Source: Microbacterium sp. C7(2022)
GTDB taxonomy: Bacteria; Actinomycetota; Actinomycetes; Actinomycetales; Microbacteriaceae
NCBI RefSeq assembly: GCF_028823665.1
Contig: NZ_JAPEHV010000007.1
Location: forward strand, 57,929 to 121,928
Length of the DNA: 64,000 bases
Reading direction: 5' to 3'
Under the pieces are notes generated by a model that searched no databases, was not told where the DNA came from, and saw nothing but the letters and a program-made list of their open reading frames with translations. This document shows, one piece after another, positions 19,901-26,306 of the stretch. The translations under genes and the position numbers were made by a program. The first letter of the stretch is position 1; each line of letters opens with the position of its first letter.

Positions 19901-21463
19901 CGCCCGTGGCTCGACGACCTCGAGACGACCGTCGACCTGCGCGAGCTCTACGCGGGCCGCTCGGGATCGATTCTGCTCGGCAAGCGTGATGTGCCCGAAC
20001 GACAGATGCAGGAACCGGTGTACTTCGAGCCGGATCGCGACGGATCGATGCTCGTATACGGAACCAGCGGGTCGGGAAAATCGACGGTTCTGCGTACCGT
20101 CGCAATCTCGGCGGCACTCGGGCGTCGGGCGGAGAACATCGAGGTGTACGGGCTCGACTTCGGTTCGGGCGCGCTGAAGAGCCTGGAAGTGCTGCCGCAC
20201 GTCGGATCCATCATTCCCGGCGACGACGCCGAGCGCGTTCAGCGCATTCTCCGTTCGCTCTCCAGCGTGCTCGATGATCGCGGCAAGCGCTTCAGCGCCG
20301 CGAACGCATCGAGCGTGGCGGAGTATCGCGAGCTGACCGGGCGAGACGAAGCGCGCATTGTGCTGCTCATCGACGGCCTGCCGCAGTTCCGTTCCGAATG
20401 GGAGTCGACAACGGCGCGGATGCCGTTCTACCAAGCGTTCATGCGGGTGCTCGGCGAAGGGCGCCCCCTGGGCGTGCACGTTGTCGCTACTGCCGACCGA
20501 TCGGGCTCGGTGCCCACCGCGGTGAGCTCGAACGTGTCGCGGCGAGTGATTCTGCGTATGTCGGACGAGAGCGCGTACGGCCTGCTCAACGCGCCGAAGG
20601 ACGTGCTCGACGAGCACTCCGCACCGGGCCGCGCGATCATCGACGGCTTCGAGACCCAGATCGCGGTACTCGGAGCGACGCCGAACGTGGCCGAACAGAC
20701 GAAGCTGCTCGGTCAGTGGGCCGAGGAGCTTCGCGCGAAGGGTGCGCGCGAGGTCGCCGAGATCGGCTCTCTGCCCACGCGTCTCGCACTGTCGACGCTG
20801 CCCGATCGCATCGGTGAGTTCCCGGTGCTGGGCGTGGCCGAAGACACGCTCGCCGCACGCGACTTCGACCCCGTCGGCACGTTCGTGGTCGCCGGTCCGC
20901 CGCTGTCGGGCAAGACCACGGCGATGAAGTCGCTCATCACGTCGATGTCGCGCTTCGATCCCGATGTGAAGTTCTTCCACATGGGCGGACGCCGTGCGCA
21001 GTTGAAGGACTTCGCGCCGTGGGTGCGCAGCGCCGTCACCCCGGACGAGGCCAAGGAACTCGCGACGGAGTTGGCGGAGTTGGTGGCCGACGAGACGATC
21101 ACCGCGCGCATGGTCATCGTCATCGAAGATGTGCCGCAATTCGCGGACTCGCCAGCGGAACGCCCGCTCAAGGCGTTGTTCCAGGCTGTCAACCGCAGTG
21201 AGCACCTGTTGATCGGCGATGCCGATGTGAGCCAGGTGACGAGCGGGTTCGGCCTCATCGGAGACTTCAAGGGCGGGCGCAAGGGCATCGTGCTGCGGCC
21301 GGATGCGTTCGACGGCGACGCGATCTTCAAAGTGCCGTTCCCGAAGGTCAAGCGCACCGACTTCCCCGAAGGACGCGGGATCTTCGTGCAGGCGGGCCGC
21401 GCGGTCACCGTGCAGATGCCACTCGTCGAGGCTGCGGTCTCGGTGGGGCAGCCGTCATCCTGA
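16943..21463 (+). CDS. Type VII secretion FtsK/SpoIIIE ATPase with FHA domain (EssC/EccC-like)
   Basis: A 1506-residue motor. Residues 1-90 form a small ubiquitin-like unit, about 100-190 an FHA domain (GHFTLGREASNDIVLTDPL), about 245-290 two membrane helices. Three FtsK-type ATPase domains follow: D1 with Walker [10 protein letters not shown] at 713-721 and Walker B LVLVIDEF; D2 with GTSGSGKS at 1040-1047 and IVLLIDGL; D3 with GPPLSGKT at 1318-1325 and MVIVIEDV. Only D1 has a fully canonical Walker B, as in known EccC/EssC. FHA domains at the N-terminus are typical of the Firmicutes EssC rather than mycobacterial EccC. It should drive export of the WXG100-like and substrate proteins encoded next. 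The ATG at 16943 is chosen; the frame is open 45 codons further up. Confidence 0.9.
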   Translation: MRLKLTLQRPNAQRTDIVITSDTTATVQDVARRIVEADPAREYVVAANDVVTLSVAAPTASAFTTLDPTLLISDAPVGSGFIASVTNLGSDYIAGHQPGAPAAATLTAVSGPLNGREFSLPRGHFTLGREASNDIVLTDPLISKRHARIEVGTSVEIVDLNSANGIVVDGGRVQRLRVIPGQRFVLGDTELVVRMVEDFAPAEQEPVLERGGSLLFNRSPRVEPRYVGEELPEPRMPKDPITRLFPWPMLVAPIILGISIFAISGQARSLLVVAMTPLMLLGNFISQRTQMGQRLRKEAEVFERTFEELEETLYRERPREREIRNAEVAPVAVVFDEAMRLGPMLWTRRPEHWNFLAVRLGTSVAPSRTSIKRSETPEALPEYVERVDRLRERYRMLDGVPVLESLQSVGVIGVAGPRREAADALRGLSVQLFGLHSPNELVAVALTEPGWAQELEWLKWLPHTTSERSPFREMPLADSASTGAALLSGLEELVMRRSKAAASPRLPFDADWDPMRYGTDVRRAAEEATFPGQTAVVVIVTADAPVDRARLTQVLERGADVGVYGLFVAPVVDALPAVCRSFVDVTAGLERAHAGTVRSGVSYPETAVEGVSNELMTMLAKRLAPVVDSSTVVEDSSDIPNSVMFLSLVGSEMASDPSFVVDRWRENNTILDRSGAPLPRLKKAGTLRAIVGQGATDAMALDLRTQGPHALVGGTTGAGKSEFLQAWVLGMAAAHSPDRVTFLFVDYKGGSAFADCVELPHCVGLVTDLSPHLVRRALTSLRAELHHREHLFNRKKAKDLLELEKRRDPETPPALVLVIDEFAALAGEVPEFVDGVVDIAQRGRSLGIHLIMATQRPAGVIKDNLRANTNLRVALRMADESDSKDVVDDPVAARFDPGIPGRGIAKTGPGRLVPFQSAYAGGWSTDEVAAADVSVAELRFGSTQKWELEEKAESESHDADPGPNDQKRLVATLIGAAAAARIPAPRRPWLDDLETTVDLRELYAGRSGSILLGKRDVPERQMQEPVYFEPDRDGSMLVYGTSGSGKSTVLRTVAISAALGRRAENIEVYGLDFGSGALKSLEVLPHVGSIIPGDDAERVQRILRSLSSVLDDRGKRFSAANASSVAEYRELTGRDEARIVLLIDGLPQFRSEWESTTARMPFYQAFMRVLGEGRPLGVHVVATADRSGSVPTAVSSNVSRRVILRMSDESAYGLLNAPKDVLDEHSAPGRAIIDGFETQIAVLGATPNVAEQTKLLGQWAEELRAKGAREVAEIGSLPTRLALSTLPDRIGEFPVLGVAEDTLAARDFDPVGTFVVAGPPLSGKTTAMKSLITSMSRFDPDVKFFHMGGRRAQLKDFAPWVRSAVTPDEAKELATELAELVADETITARMVIVIEDVPQFADSPAERPLKALFQAVNRSEHLLIGDADVSQVTSGFGLIGDFKGGRKGIVLRPDAFDGDAIFKVPFPKVKRTDFPEGRGIFVQAGRAVTVQMPLVEAAVSVGQPSS

Positions 21464-21481
21464 CCCGAGGCGGCGACGCGC

Positions 21482-21495
21482 GGGGAATTGTCCCC
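21482..21495. promoter_or_regulatory. GGGGAATTGTCCCC palindrome before first WXG100 gene
   Basis: Five-base arms around ATTG, ending 1 bp before the -35 box at 21497. The identical element stands before the second WXG100 copy (25541-25554). It could be an operator or, in this copy, also end the ATPase transcript, whose stop is 18 bp upstream. Confidence 0.5.
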
Positions 21496-21496
21496 A

Positions 21497-21526
21497 TTGG
21501 TGGTTGTGGGCTGGTCGGGTTAGGTT
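21497..21526 (+). promoter_or_regulatory. Promoter of first WXG100-like gene
   Basis: TTGGTG (21497-21502), 18-bp spacer, TAGGTT (21521-21526). Predicted start near 21533 leaves a leader of about 43 nt with AGGGAG as ribosome binding site. Confidence 0.5.
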
Positions 21527-21575
21527 TTTGGTGCTGGCCTGGTCGGGTCGGGTTTCTTGAGTGAGGGAGTTGACG

Positions 21576-21863
21576 ATGGCTGATTTCGGAGCATCGTATG
21601 CAGAGATGGAGCAGGTGGCGTCGACGCTGTCGCAGGCTCGTGACGACATCCAGGGTCAGCTGGACACGCTGAAGGGTCAGGTTGACACGCTTCTGGGTGA
21701 TGACTTCAAGACGCAGCACGCGTCGGGCAAGTTCGGTGAGGGTTACTCCGAGCTGACGACGGGTCTGAAGAACGCGGTCGACGGCATCAATGACATGTCG
21801 GAGTCGCTGCTGGGCATGATGCGCGCGATCCAGGATCTGGATCAGCAGCTCGCCGGCAGCTGA
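21576..21863 (+). CDS. WXG100-like type VII secretion protein, copy 1
   Basis: A 95-residue all-helical protein, the size of ESAT-6/CFP-10. Heptad-like residues run through two predicted helices (EMEQVASTLSQARDDIQGQL and ELTTGLKNAVDGINDMSESLL) around a bend at LLGDDFKTQHASGKFGEGY. The Trp-X-Gly at the bend is absent, which is atypical; Phe-Lys-Thr occupies that place. It is identical to the protein encoded at 25635-25922. The ATG at 21576 is used; GTG 21561 would add five residues and lies on the ribosome binding site. Likely secreted, alone or as a dimer with the helical protein encoded next. Confidence 0.82.
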   Translation: MADFGASYAEMEQVASTLSQARDDIQGQLDTLKGQVDTLLGDDFKTQHASGKFGEGYSELTTGLKNAVDGINDMSESLLGMMRAIQDLDQQLAGS

Positions 21864-21878
21864 TTCTGCCGTTCTGTG

Positions 21879-21909
21879 ACGTCGGCGGTGGTGTTGCCCC
21901 CCCCGACGT
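21879..21909 (+). terminator. Stem-loop between WXG100 copy 1 and its cassette
   Basis: ACGTCGG (21879-21885) pairs with CCGACGT (21903-21909) around 17 nt. It falls where copy 2 has a much stronger hairpin, so both may reduce read-through from the WXG100 gene. Confidence 0.35.
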
Positions 21910-21966
21910 GTCTGACCCCACCGGCGGACTCGTGCGCCGAGCCCGCAACCGTGAATAGCTTGAAGG

Positions 21967-22284
21967 GTGATCGCTGTGTCGGTAAAGATCTCGTATGACG
22001 AGCTGGGGACGCTTTACACCAACTTGCTCGCGACCCAGACTGAGTTCGAGGAGGCGTCCAAGCGGCGCAGTGACCTCGGTGACGACATCGGTCGCCCGTA
22101 CGATCGCGGTGAACTGCGCGACAAGACGAACGATTTCGAGTCTCGGTGGGATGATCGCCGCAACAAGCTCAACGAGGGGTTGAAGACCGTCACCGAGCAC
22201 ACCAAAGCTGTGCTGGAGGGGTTCGGAGACTTCGACACCGAATTGGCTGCTGAGATGGCCCAACAGATGCAGGATGTCGACTGA
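21967..22284 (+). CDS. Small helical WXG100-like protein, cassette 1
   Basis: About 102-105 residues, mostly helical: ISYDELGTLYTNLLATQTEFEEASKRR, then an arm with FESRWDDRRNKL, then a long second helix. A Trp sits where the WXG turn would be. Its second half aligns by eye with the protein at 26004 (ELRDKTNDFESRW / DLRGKLEDLHGSW and FDTELAAEM / LDSELGASM), so the two are paralogues in equivalent cassette positions. The start is unsettled: GTG 21967 fits a -10 TAGCTT (21956-21961), while GTG 21976 has GAAGG in front. Probably a secretion partner or chaperone-like helper of the next gene product. Confidence 0.65.
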   Translation: MIAVSVKISYDELGTLYTNLLATQTEFEEASKRRSDLGDDIGRPYDRGELRDKTNDFESRWDDRRNKLNEGLKTVTEHTKAVLEGFGDFDTELAAEMAQQMQDVD

Positions 22285-22286
22285 TT

Positions 22287-23516
22287 ATGGCAACCCACTC
22301 CTCACCCAAGGGTAGACCCGTAGAGATGGTCGAAGGCGACGCCGACGGGATCAGTGACCGCGGCGCGCAGATCACGAATCTGGCGGCGGCGATGTCTGAG
22401 GCGGCGACGCTCCTGACGAAGCTCGTCGACCACGGTGCCGACATGGAGGGCGAAGCGGTCGACAAACTGCGCGAGGTCAGCGCAGAGGTCAACACAGAGT
22501 TGGAGAAGGCCGCTGGTCTCTACGACGGCGTCGGCCCGTTCATCAAGGCTTACGGCGACGAACTGTCGGCAGTGCAGAAGTTGATGAGCACATCGGTGCC
22601 CGACGCTGATCGCTACTGGTTGGCGTATCAGCGAGCGTTGGATCAGTGGCAGGATGCGGCGAACTCACCGGTGCGTTACCCCATGGGCTCCGAGGACGAC
22701 ATCGAGGCATGCACAGCCGCGGAGCGTCGGCATGCCGACGACGTCGAAACCGCGGAGTGCGACAAGAACGATGCGTATCTGTTGTGGAAAGGCGCCGCCG
22801 ACGACTTCGACGGTGCCTATGACCGCTGGGAAGACGCCTTCGACGCGGCCGTCGCCGGCGTTCGGGATTCGACTGCGGGCAAGATCAAGGACAGTTGGAA
22901 GGACAATCTCGATGGTTTCGTCGATTTTGCCCTTGATGTTCTGGCCGTCGCGGGTCTTGTGCTCGCGGTCCTCGCGCTCATCGTTGGCGGGCCGATCGTC
23001 GGACTGCTGGCGCTGGCCGTTGGCGTGCTTGCTCTCGTCGGAACGACATGGCAGTACTCCCGCGGCGACGCAGCGCTATGGGAGGTCGGTGTCGCAGTCG
23101 TCGGAGTCCTCCCGTTCGGCTCTTTCACCAAGTTCGCCGATGGTGGGTTCGGTGCCGGTATGAGGGCGTGGACGGGCTTCGGAAGTCAGGGCATGTCCCT
23201 CGGTGACGATGCTGCTCGATGGACGCTGAGCCTGTCGTCGGCGAACCCCGCCGAATGGGTATCGAACATGCGGATGCTGACCCCGGAAGCGGGTTATGTC
23301 ACCGGAGCTCGAGACCTCTTGAACACGGTAGTTCGCAACGGGAACGACGCTGAGATGTGGAGCGTTGTTCGACAGATCGGCACTCCATTGGAGCAGCTCA
23401 CGTACGTCACCGATGTTGCCGGCAACCTGGTGACAACCGCGGATACGGTCATCGGAGGGGTTTCGGGGGCGTACTCTCTCGCCGAGCGTGCAGCTACTCG
23501 TGCGTGGCCGTGGTGA
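22287..23516 (+). CDS. Putative type VII secretion substrate with hydrophobic hairpin, cassette 1
   Basis: A 409-residue protein. The first 110 residues are a helical targeting-like domain (VEMVEGDADGISDRGAQI, resembling the T7SS-signal/LXG type), followed by an acidic, Trp-rich helical region to about 205. Residues about 210-265 are very hydrophobic and Gly-rich, with two segments (LAVAGLVLAVLALIVGGPIV and LLALAVGVLALVGTTW). The tail has no enzyme motif that I recognise. It may be a membrane-acting effector or a structural substrate; this is inference from domain order and from the matching gene at 26303. ATG 22287 lies 2 bp after the previous stop. Confidence 0.6.
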   Translation: MATHSSPKGRPVEMVEGDADGISDRGAQITNLAAAMSEAATLLTKLVDHGADMEGEAVDKLREVSAEVNTELEKAAGLYDGVGPFIKAYGDELSAVQKLMSTSVPDADRYWLAYQRALDQWQDAANSPVRYPMGSEDDIEACTAAERRHADDVETAECDKNDAYLLWKGAADDFDGAYDRWEDAFDAAVAGVRDSTAGKIKDSWKDNLDGFVDFALDVLAVAGLVLAVLALIVGGPIVGLLALAVGVLALVGTTWQYSRGDAALWEVGVAVVGVLPFGSFTKFADGGFGAGMRAWTGFGSQGMSLGDDAARWTLSLSSANPAEWVSNMRMLTPEAGYVTGARDLLNTVVRNGNDAEMWSVVRQIGTPLEQLTYVTDVAGNLVTTADTVIGGVSGAYSLAERAATRAWPW

Positions 23517-23531
23517 CCCGATGAATGTCGT

Positions 23532-23537
23532 TAGGGT
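23532..23537 (+). promoter_or_regulatory. -10 box TAGGGT inside cassette 1
   Basis: TAGGGT is 6 nt before GTG 23544, so the last three genes of the cassette may have their own leaderless transcript, separate from the substrate. Confidence 0.4.
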
Positions 23538-23543
23538 GGGCGA

Positions 23544-24158
23544 GTGACATCTCTCCGGGAGCAGCTTGGTGGCGGCCGCGAAACCCCAGAATTCCGGATG
23601 CTGCTACCCGCAGGCTGGACCCTGAACGACACGTCGGTCGAAACCGAGCAACGCTTGTTGCGTGAGGCGCGGTCAAGGTTGCGCGAAGCCCATTTGCCGG
23701 ACGCCTATGCATCGCTTTCTGAGAATGTGCGTGCGGCGTTGGAGCGCGCACGCACCCAAGGTGCGTTTGTCCTGATCATGCCGGGCGACGTGGCACCCGA
23801 CTGGGCGACGGTTCCGGTGAGCGTGCTCGGTTCGATCACGACAGGGCGACCGGATGCTTCGCTGGATGAGCTCGTTGCAGACGCCGTGGAGCGCCGCGGT
23901 GCGGTTGCGCTCGATGGTAGCCGTCTCTTCTTGCGATGGGCAGAGAGACGCACTGCCGAGGTTTCGGGGGAAAAAGTCGGGGTCTATACGGTGGTGTACC
24001 TCACGCCGGTCCCGGGATCCAAGCGCACGAAGGCGTTGCAGTTCACCGCCGTTCTGGCGCATGACCCCGCTGTGGATCCTGAAACGGACGTGCAGATCCA
24101 GGCGTGGCTGGCAATGCTCGATGCGAGCATTGTGACGTTCGGCTGGACGGACCAGTGA
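23544..24158 (+). CDS. Uncharacterised LpqN/Mog1-like protein A, cassette 1
   Basis: 204 residues, no signal peptide or membrane segment. I do not recognise a named family. It opens with MLLPAGWTLNDTSVETEQRLL and later has AFVLIMPGDVAPDWATVPVSVLGSI and VYTVVYLTPVPGS...LQFTAVLAHDP, ending in a helix. The order 'L-P-x-G-W, helix, paired strands, final helix' recalls the LpqN/Mog1/PsbP fold and is shared with the protein at 27436. By position it could be an adaptor or immunity factor for the upstream substrate. Start GTG 23544 from the -10 placement; the stop overlaps the next start. Confidence 0.55.
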   Translation: MTSLREQLGGGRETPEFRMLLPAGWTLNDTSVETEQRLLREARSRLREAHLPDAYASLSENVRAALERARTQGAFVLIMPGDVAPDWATVPVSVLGSITTGRPDASLDELVADAVERRGAVALDGSRLFLRWAERRTAEVSGEKVGVYTVVYLTPVPGSKRTKALQFTAVLAHDPAVDPETDVQIQAWLAMLDASIVTFGWTDQ

Positions 24159-24769
24159 CGCAGATTACGCTCCAGTTCGACCAGAACACGACGATCATGA
24201 TTCCTGGCGGACCTCTGAGAGGTGAGAGTGCCGCCAGCTGGGCAGCATCGGCGGCGTCGCACTTCATCGAGCGCTCCCATGCGGGTCAGGTTGACGCCGT
24301 CGCGCTCGCTGGGGTGCTCGAGCACGTTCGTGGCGCCACAACCAACGACCCTGATACCAACACCATAATTTTCGAGCCCCAGACCCATTCGTTCGCGCAC
24401 CTGCGGATCTCGGTGCTGGATGCGAGCTTCAGCGATGAAGCAAAGCGGGGCTTTCTGTCACCGCCGTCAGTGGTGCGGCCACAGATTCGCCGTGCCGAGT
24501 CACCAGGGTTGGGCGCGGGCTGTTCCTCCACGGTGATGGATGATGATCGCCAGGGTGTGGTGCGCTGGCTCTTTGCGCCCGGAGGGATGACCGTCTGTGC
24601 GGTGCTTGGGCCCCTTCCCCCGACCTCGGTGATGCTTACTGCTGCCACGGCGGAAGCACTGCTCGGAACGGTGAGGATTCATGGCATCACGGAGGCAGAT
24701 CTCCGGGCGTTTGATGTCGACGCGTTCTTGGCCACACGTTCTGAAGAGGGTTCTGGATGGGCAGTGTGA
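24155..24769 (+). CDS. Uncharacterised protein B, cassette 1
   Basis: 204 residues starting at GTG 24155, which overlaps the previous stop (GTGA), so translation is coupled. Early strand-turn TLQFDQNTTIMIPGGPLRG, then a helix (ASWAASAASHFIERSH), strands around NTIIFEPQTHSFAHLRISVLD, and GVVRWLFAPGGMTVCAVLGPLP before a terminal helix. It has the same size and a similar order of elements as protein A, which suggests an old duplication, though residue identity is low by eye. No catalytic motif. Function unknown; cytosolic by sequence. Confidence 0.55.
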   Translation: MTQITLQFDQNTTIMIPGGPLRGESAASWAASAASHFIERSHAGQVDAVALAGVLEHVRGATTNDPDTNTIIFEPQTHSFAHLRISVLDASFSDEAKRGFLSPPSVVRPQIRRAESPGLGAGCSSTVMDDDRQGVVRWLFAPGGMTVCAVLGPLPPTSVMLTAATAEALLGTVRIHGITEADLRAFDVDAFLATRSEEGSGWAV

Positions 24770-25539
24770 CTGACGGACCGGCTACCAGTTATGTGCGCGC
24801 CGCAACGAAGTGGTCGAGAACAGACTGGTGGCAACTCGAGGCGAAGGCGCTCGGGGAGCTTCCGGATTTGCGGCGACAGCTGGCGTTCTTCTCGCCCATT
24901 GAAGCCCGACCGTTTCTTGCCGCAAACCTGCATACGAAGGTCGGCGCTGCGCGAGGATGCTTGTTGACCCTGACCAACATTGCAAGCTTCACTCTGCCCA
25001 CGGTCGCGGCGTTCTTGCTCTTCAGCTGGTCACTCGGTGGCTCGGAGCAGGCCGCGCCACTCGTGCTCGCCGGCGTCCTAGCGGGGATCGCAGCGATCAT
25101 TGCTGGTATCGGACTCATCACTGAGGTTCGAAGGCAGTTGGGAACCGACCCCAAGATCGGTCGGATGCTCGCCTTGTGGCATATCGTCCCCGCACTCGTC
25201 GGCCTCATGATCCTGGTCGCCGCGGGGTGGGACGGCTCGGAAGGCGGTCTCATCGGCACTGCCGGTTTGCTCGCCGATCTCGTCGTCGGGGGTCTGCACT
25301 TCACGGTCTATCGGGGAGTGGCTCAGACGAATTCACAGCGGTGGGCCCGCCAATTGGATCGACTGAAAGCCGCGCTCGATGCCACGCCGCTCGATGTGCG
25401 AGCGCGCATTTACAGCGACGTACAAGCTGCGCTCGCGCTGCTCGCGGAGCGCGAGTTCATCTCACGCGCCGAGTGGGAGCAGGCGCGCGAGGCTCCCATC
25501 GGACTCCTCGGACTCGAGATGGCGCCGCGCGAGGCTTGA
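24757..25539 (+). CDS. Membrane protein closing cassette 1 (paralogue of 28774-29556)
   Basis: 260 residues, overlapping the previous gene by 13 bp with GAAGAGG as ribosome binding site. A 65-residue N-terminus with TDWWQLEAKALGELPDLRRQL precedes four hydrophobic segments (about 70-95, 105-125, 140-160, 170-190), then a cytosolic helical tail (AQTNSQRWARQLDRLKAAL). The gene ending cassette 2 has the same length, an equivalent [13 protein letters not shown] start, same topology and a similar helical tail. No family recognised. Being last in both cassettes, it could be a membrane immunity protein or part of the export channel; this is inference. Confidence 0.6.
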   Translation: MGSVTDGPATSYVRAATKWSRTDWWQLEAKALGELPDLRRQLAFFSPIEARPFLAANLHTKVGAARGCLLTLTNIASFTLPTVAAFLLFSWSLGGSEQAAPLVLAGVLAGIAAIIAGIGLITEVRRQLGTDPKIGRMLALWHIVPALVGLMILVAAGWDGSEGGLIGTAGLLADLVVGGLHFTVYRGVAQTNSQRWARQLDRLKAALDATPLDVRARIYSDVQAALALLAEREFISRAEWEQAREAPIGLLGLEMAPREA

Positions 25540-25540
25540 A

Positions 25541-25554
25541 GGGGAATTGTCCCC
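25541..25554. promoter_or_regulatory. GGGGAATTGTCCCC palindrome before second WXG100 gene
   Basis: Same element as at 21482-21495, again 1 bp before TTGGTG of the promoter. Here it starts immediately after the cassette 1 stop codon. Confidence 0.5.
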
Positions 25555-25555
25555 A

Positions 25556-25585
25556 TTGGTGGTTGTGGGCTGGTCGGGTTAGGTT
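25556..25585 (+). promoter_or_regulatory. Promoter of second WXG100-like gene
   Basis: TTGGTG (25556-25561), 18 bp, TAGGTT (25580-25585), identical to the first copy. Confidence 0.5.
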
Positions 25586-25634
25586 TTTGGTGCTGGCCTG
25601 GTCGGGTCGGGTTTCTTGAGTGAGGGAGTTGACG

Positions 25635-25922
25635 ATGGCTGATTTCGGAGCATCGTATGCAGAGATGGAGCAGGTGGCGTCGACGCTGTCGCAGGCTCGT
25701 GATGACATCCAGGGTCAGCTGGACACGCTGAAGGGTCAGGTTGACACGCTTCTGGGTGATGACTTCAAGACGCAGCACGCGTCGGGCAAGTTCGGTGAGG
25801 GTTACTCCGAGCTGACGACGGGTCTGAAGAACGCGGTCGACGGCATCAATGACATGTCGGAGTCGCTGCTGGGCATGATGCGCGCGATCCAGGATCTGGA
25901 TCAGCAGCTCGCCGGCAGCTGA
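25635..25922 (+). CDS. WXG100-like type VII secretion protein, copy 2
   Basis: 95 residues, identical in sequence to the product of 21576-21863, differing only by a GAT for GAC codon. It opens cassette 2 from its own copy of the promoter and is separated from the following genes by a 13-bp hairpin. Two genes for one protein would raise its dose relative to the other exported proteins, as expected of a general secretion partner rather than a specific effector (inference). Confidence 0.85.
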   Translation: MADFGASYAEMEQVASTLSQARDDIQGQLDTLKGQVDTLLGDDFKTQHASGKFGEGYSELTTGLKNAVDGINDMSESLLGMMRAIQDLDQQLAGS

Positions 25923-25947
25923 TTCTGCCCTTCTCATCGCACGTGGT

Positions 25948-25981
25948 CTGACCGGGCGCCCTCTGCGCGGCGCCCGGTCAG
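25948..25981 (+). terminator. Strong hairpin between WXG100 copy 2 and its cassette
   Basis: CTGACCGGGCGCC (25948-25960) pairs perfectly with GGCGCCCGGTCAG (25969-25981), loop of 8 nt. The next gene starts 22 bp later with its own strong AAGGAG, so this probably terminates or attenuates part of the WXG100 transcript. Confidence 0.6.
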
Positions 25982-26003
25982 TCGTTTCCGAAGGAGTTTC
26001 GCG

Positions 26004-26306
26004 ATGCCCGATGTCAGCATCGACTACGCCGCGATCGCGGCGAGCAAGACCGCGTACAAGAACATGCGCAGCATGCTCGAAGGCGCCACGAGGAGCCTGT
26101 CCGACGTGTCGGGTTCGGCGGTCGCGCAGAGCGATCTTCGAGGCAAGCTGGAGGACCTCCACGGCTCGTGGGGCCGGGGCGCGAAGAAGCTCGCTGAGTA
26201 CGCCGAAGATGCCGGCGCGGGACTTGAGGGCATCCTCGAAGCATTCCAAGGGCTCGACTCCGAACTCGGCGCCAGTATGACCGGCGAGGGAGGGAAGTCT
26301 GCGTGA
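26004..26306 (+). CDS. WXG100 family protein, cassette 2
   Basis: 100 residues with AAGGAG 7 nt upstream. Two helices flank HGSWGRGAKKL, where Trp-Gly stands at the turn as in WXG100 proteins. Its equivalent in cassette 1 is at 21967. The GTG start of the next gene overlaps its TGA stop, so the pair is translationally coupled and the product probably forms a complex with the substrate-like protein, as small helical helpers do in LXG systems. Confidence 0.75.
   Translation: MPDVSIDYAAIAASKTAYKNMRSMLEGATRSLSDVSGSAVAQSDLRGKLEDLHGSWGRGAKKLAEYAEDAGAGLEGILEAFQGLDSELGASMTGEGGKSA

Larger units (their letters stand above)
21482..21870 (+). repeat. 389-bp duplicated block, copy 1
   Basis: Bases 21482-21870 recur at 25541-25929 with a single difference (GAC versus GAT in a codon for Asp). 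The block covers palindrome, promoter, leader and the whole WXG100-like gene; sequences on either side differ completely. Confidence 0.95.
25541..25929 (+). repeat. 389-bp duplicated block, copy 2
   Basis: Second copy of the block at 21482, beginning 1 bp after the previous stop codon. The near-perfect identity, including non-coding parts, implies recent duplication or continuing gene conversion. Confidence 0.95.

Noticed and set aside
21482..25929. Identical WXG100 copies as assembly artefact
   Set aside because: Flanks are entirely different on both sides and one base differs between copies, so both appear real; long reads would still be the proof.
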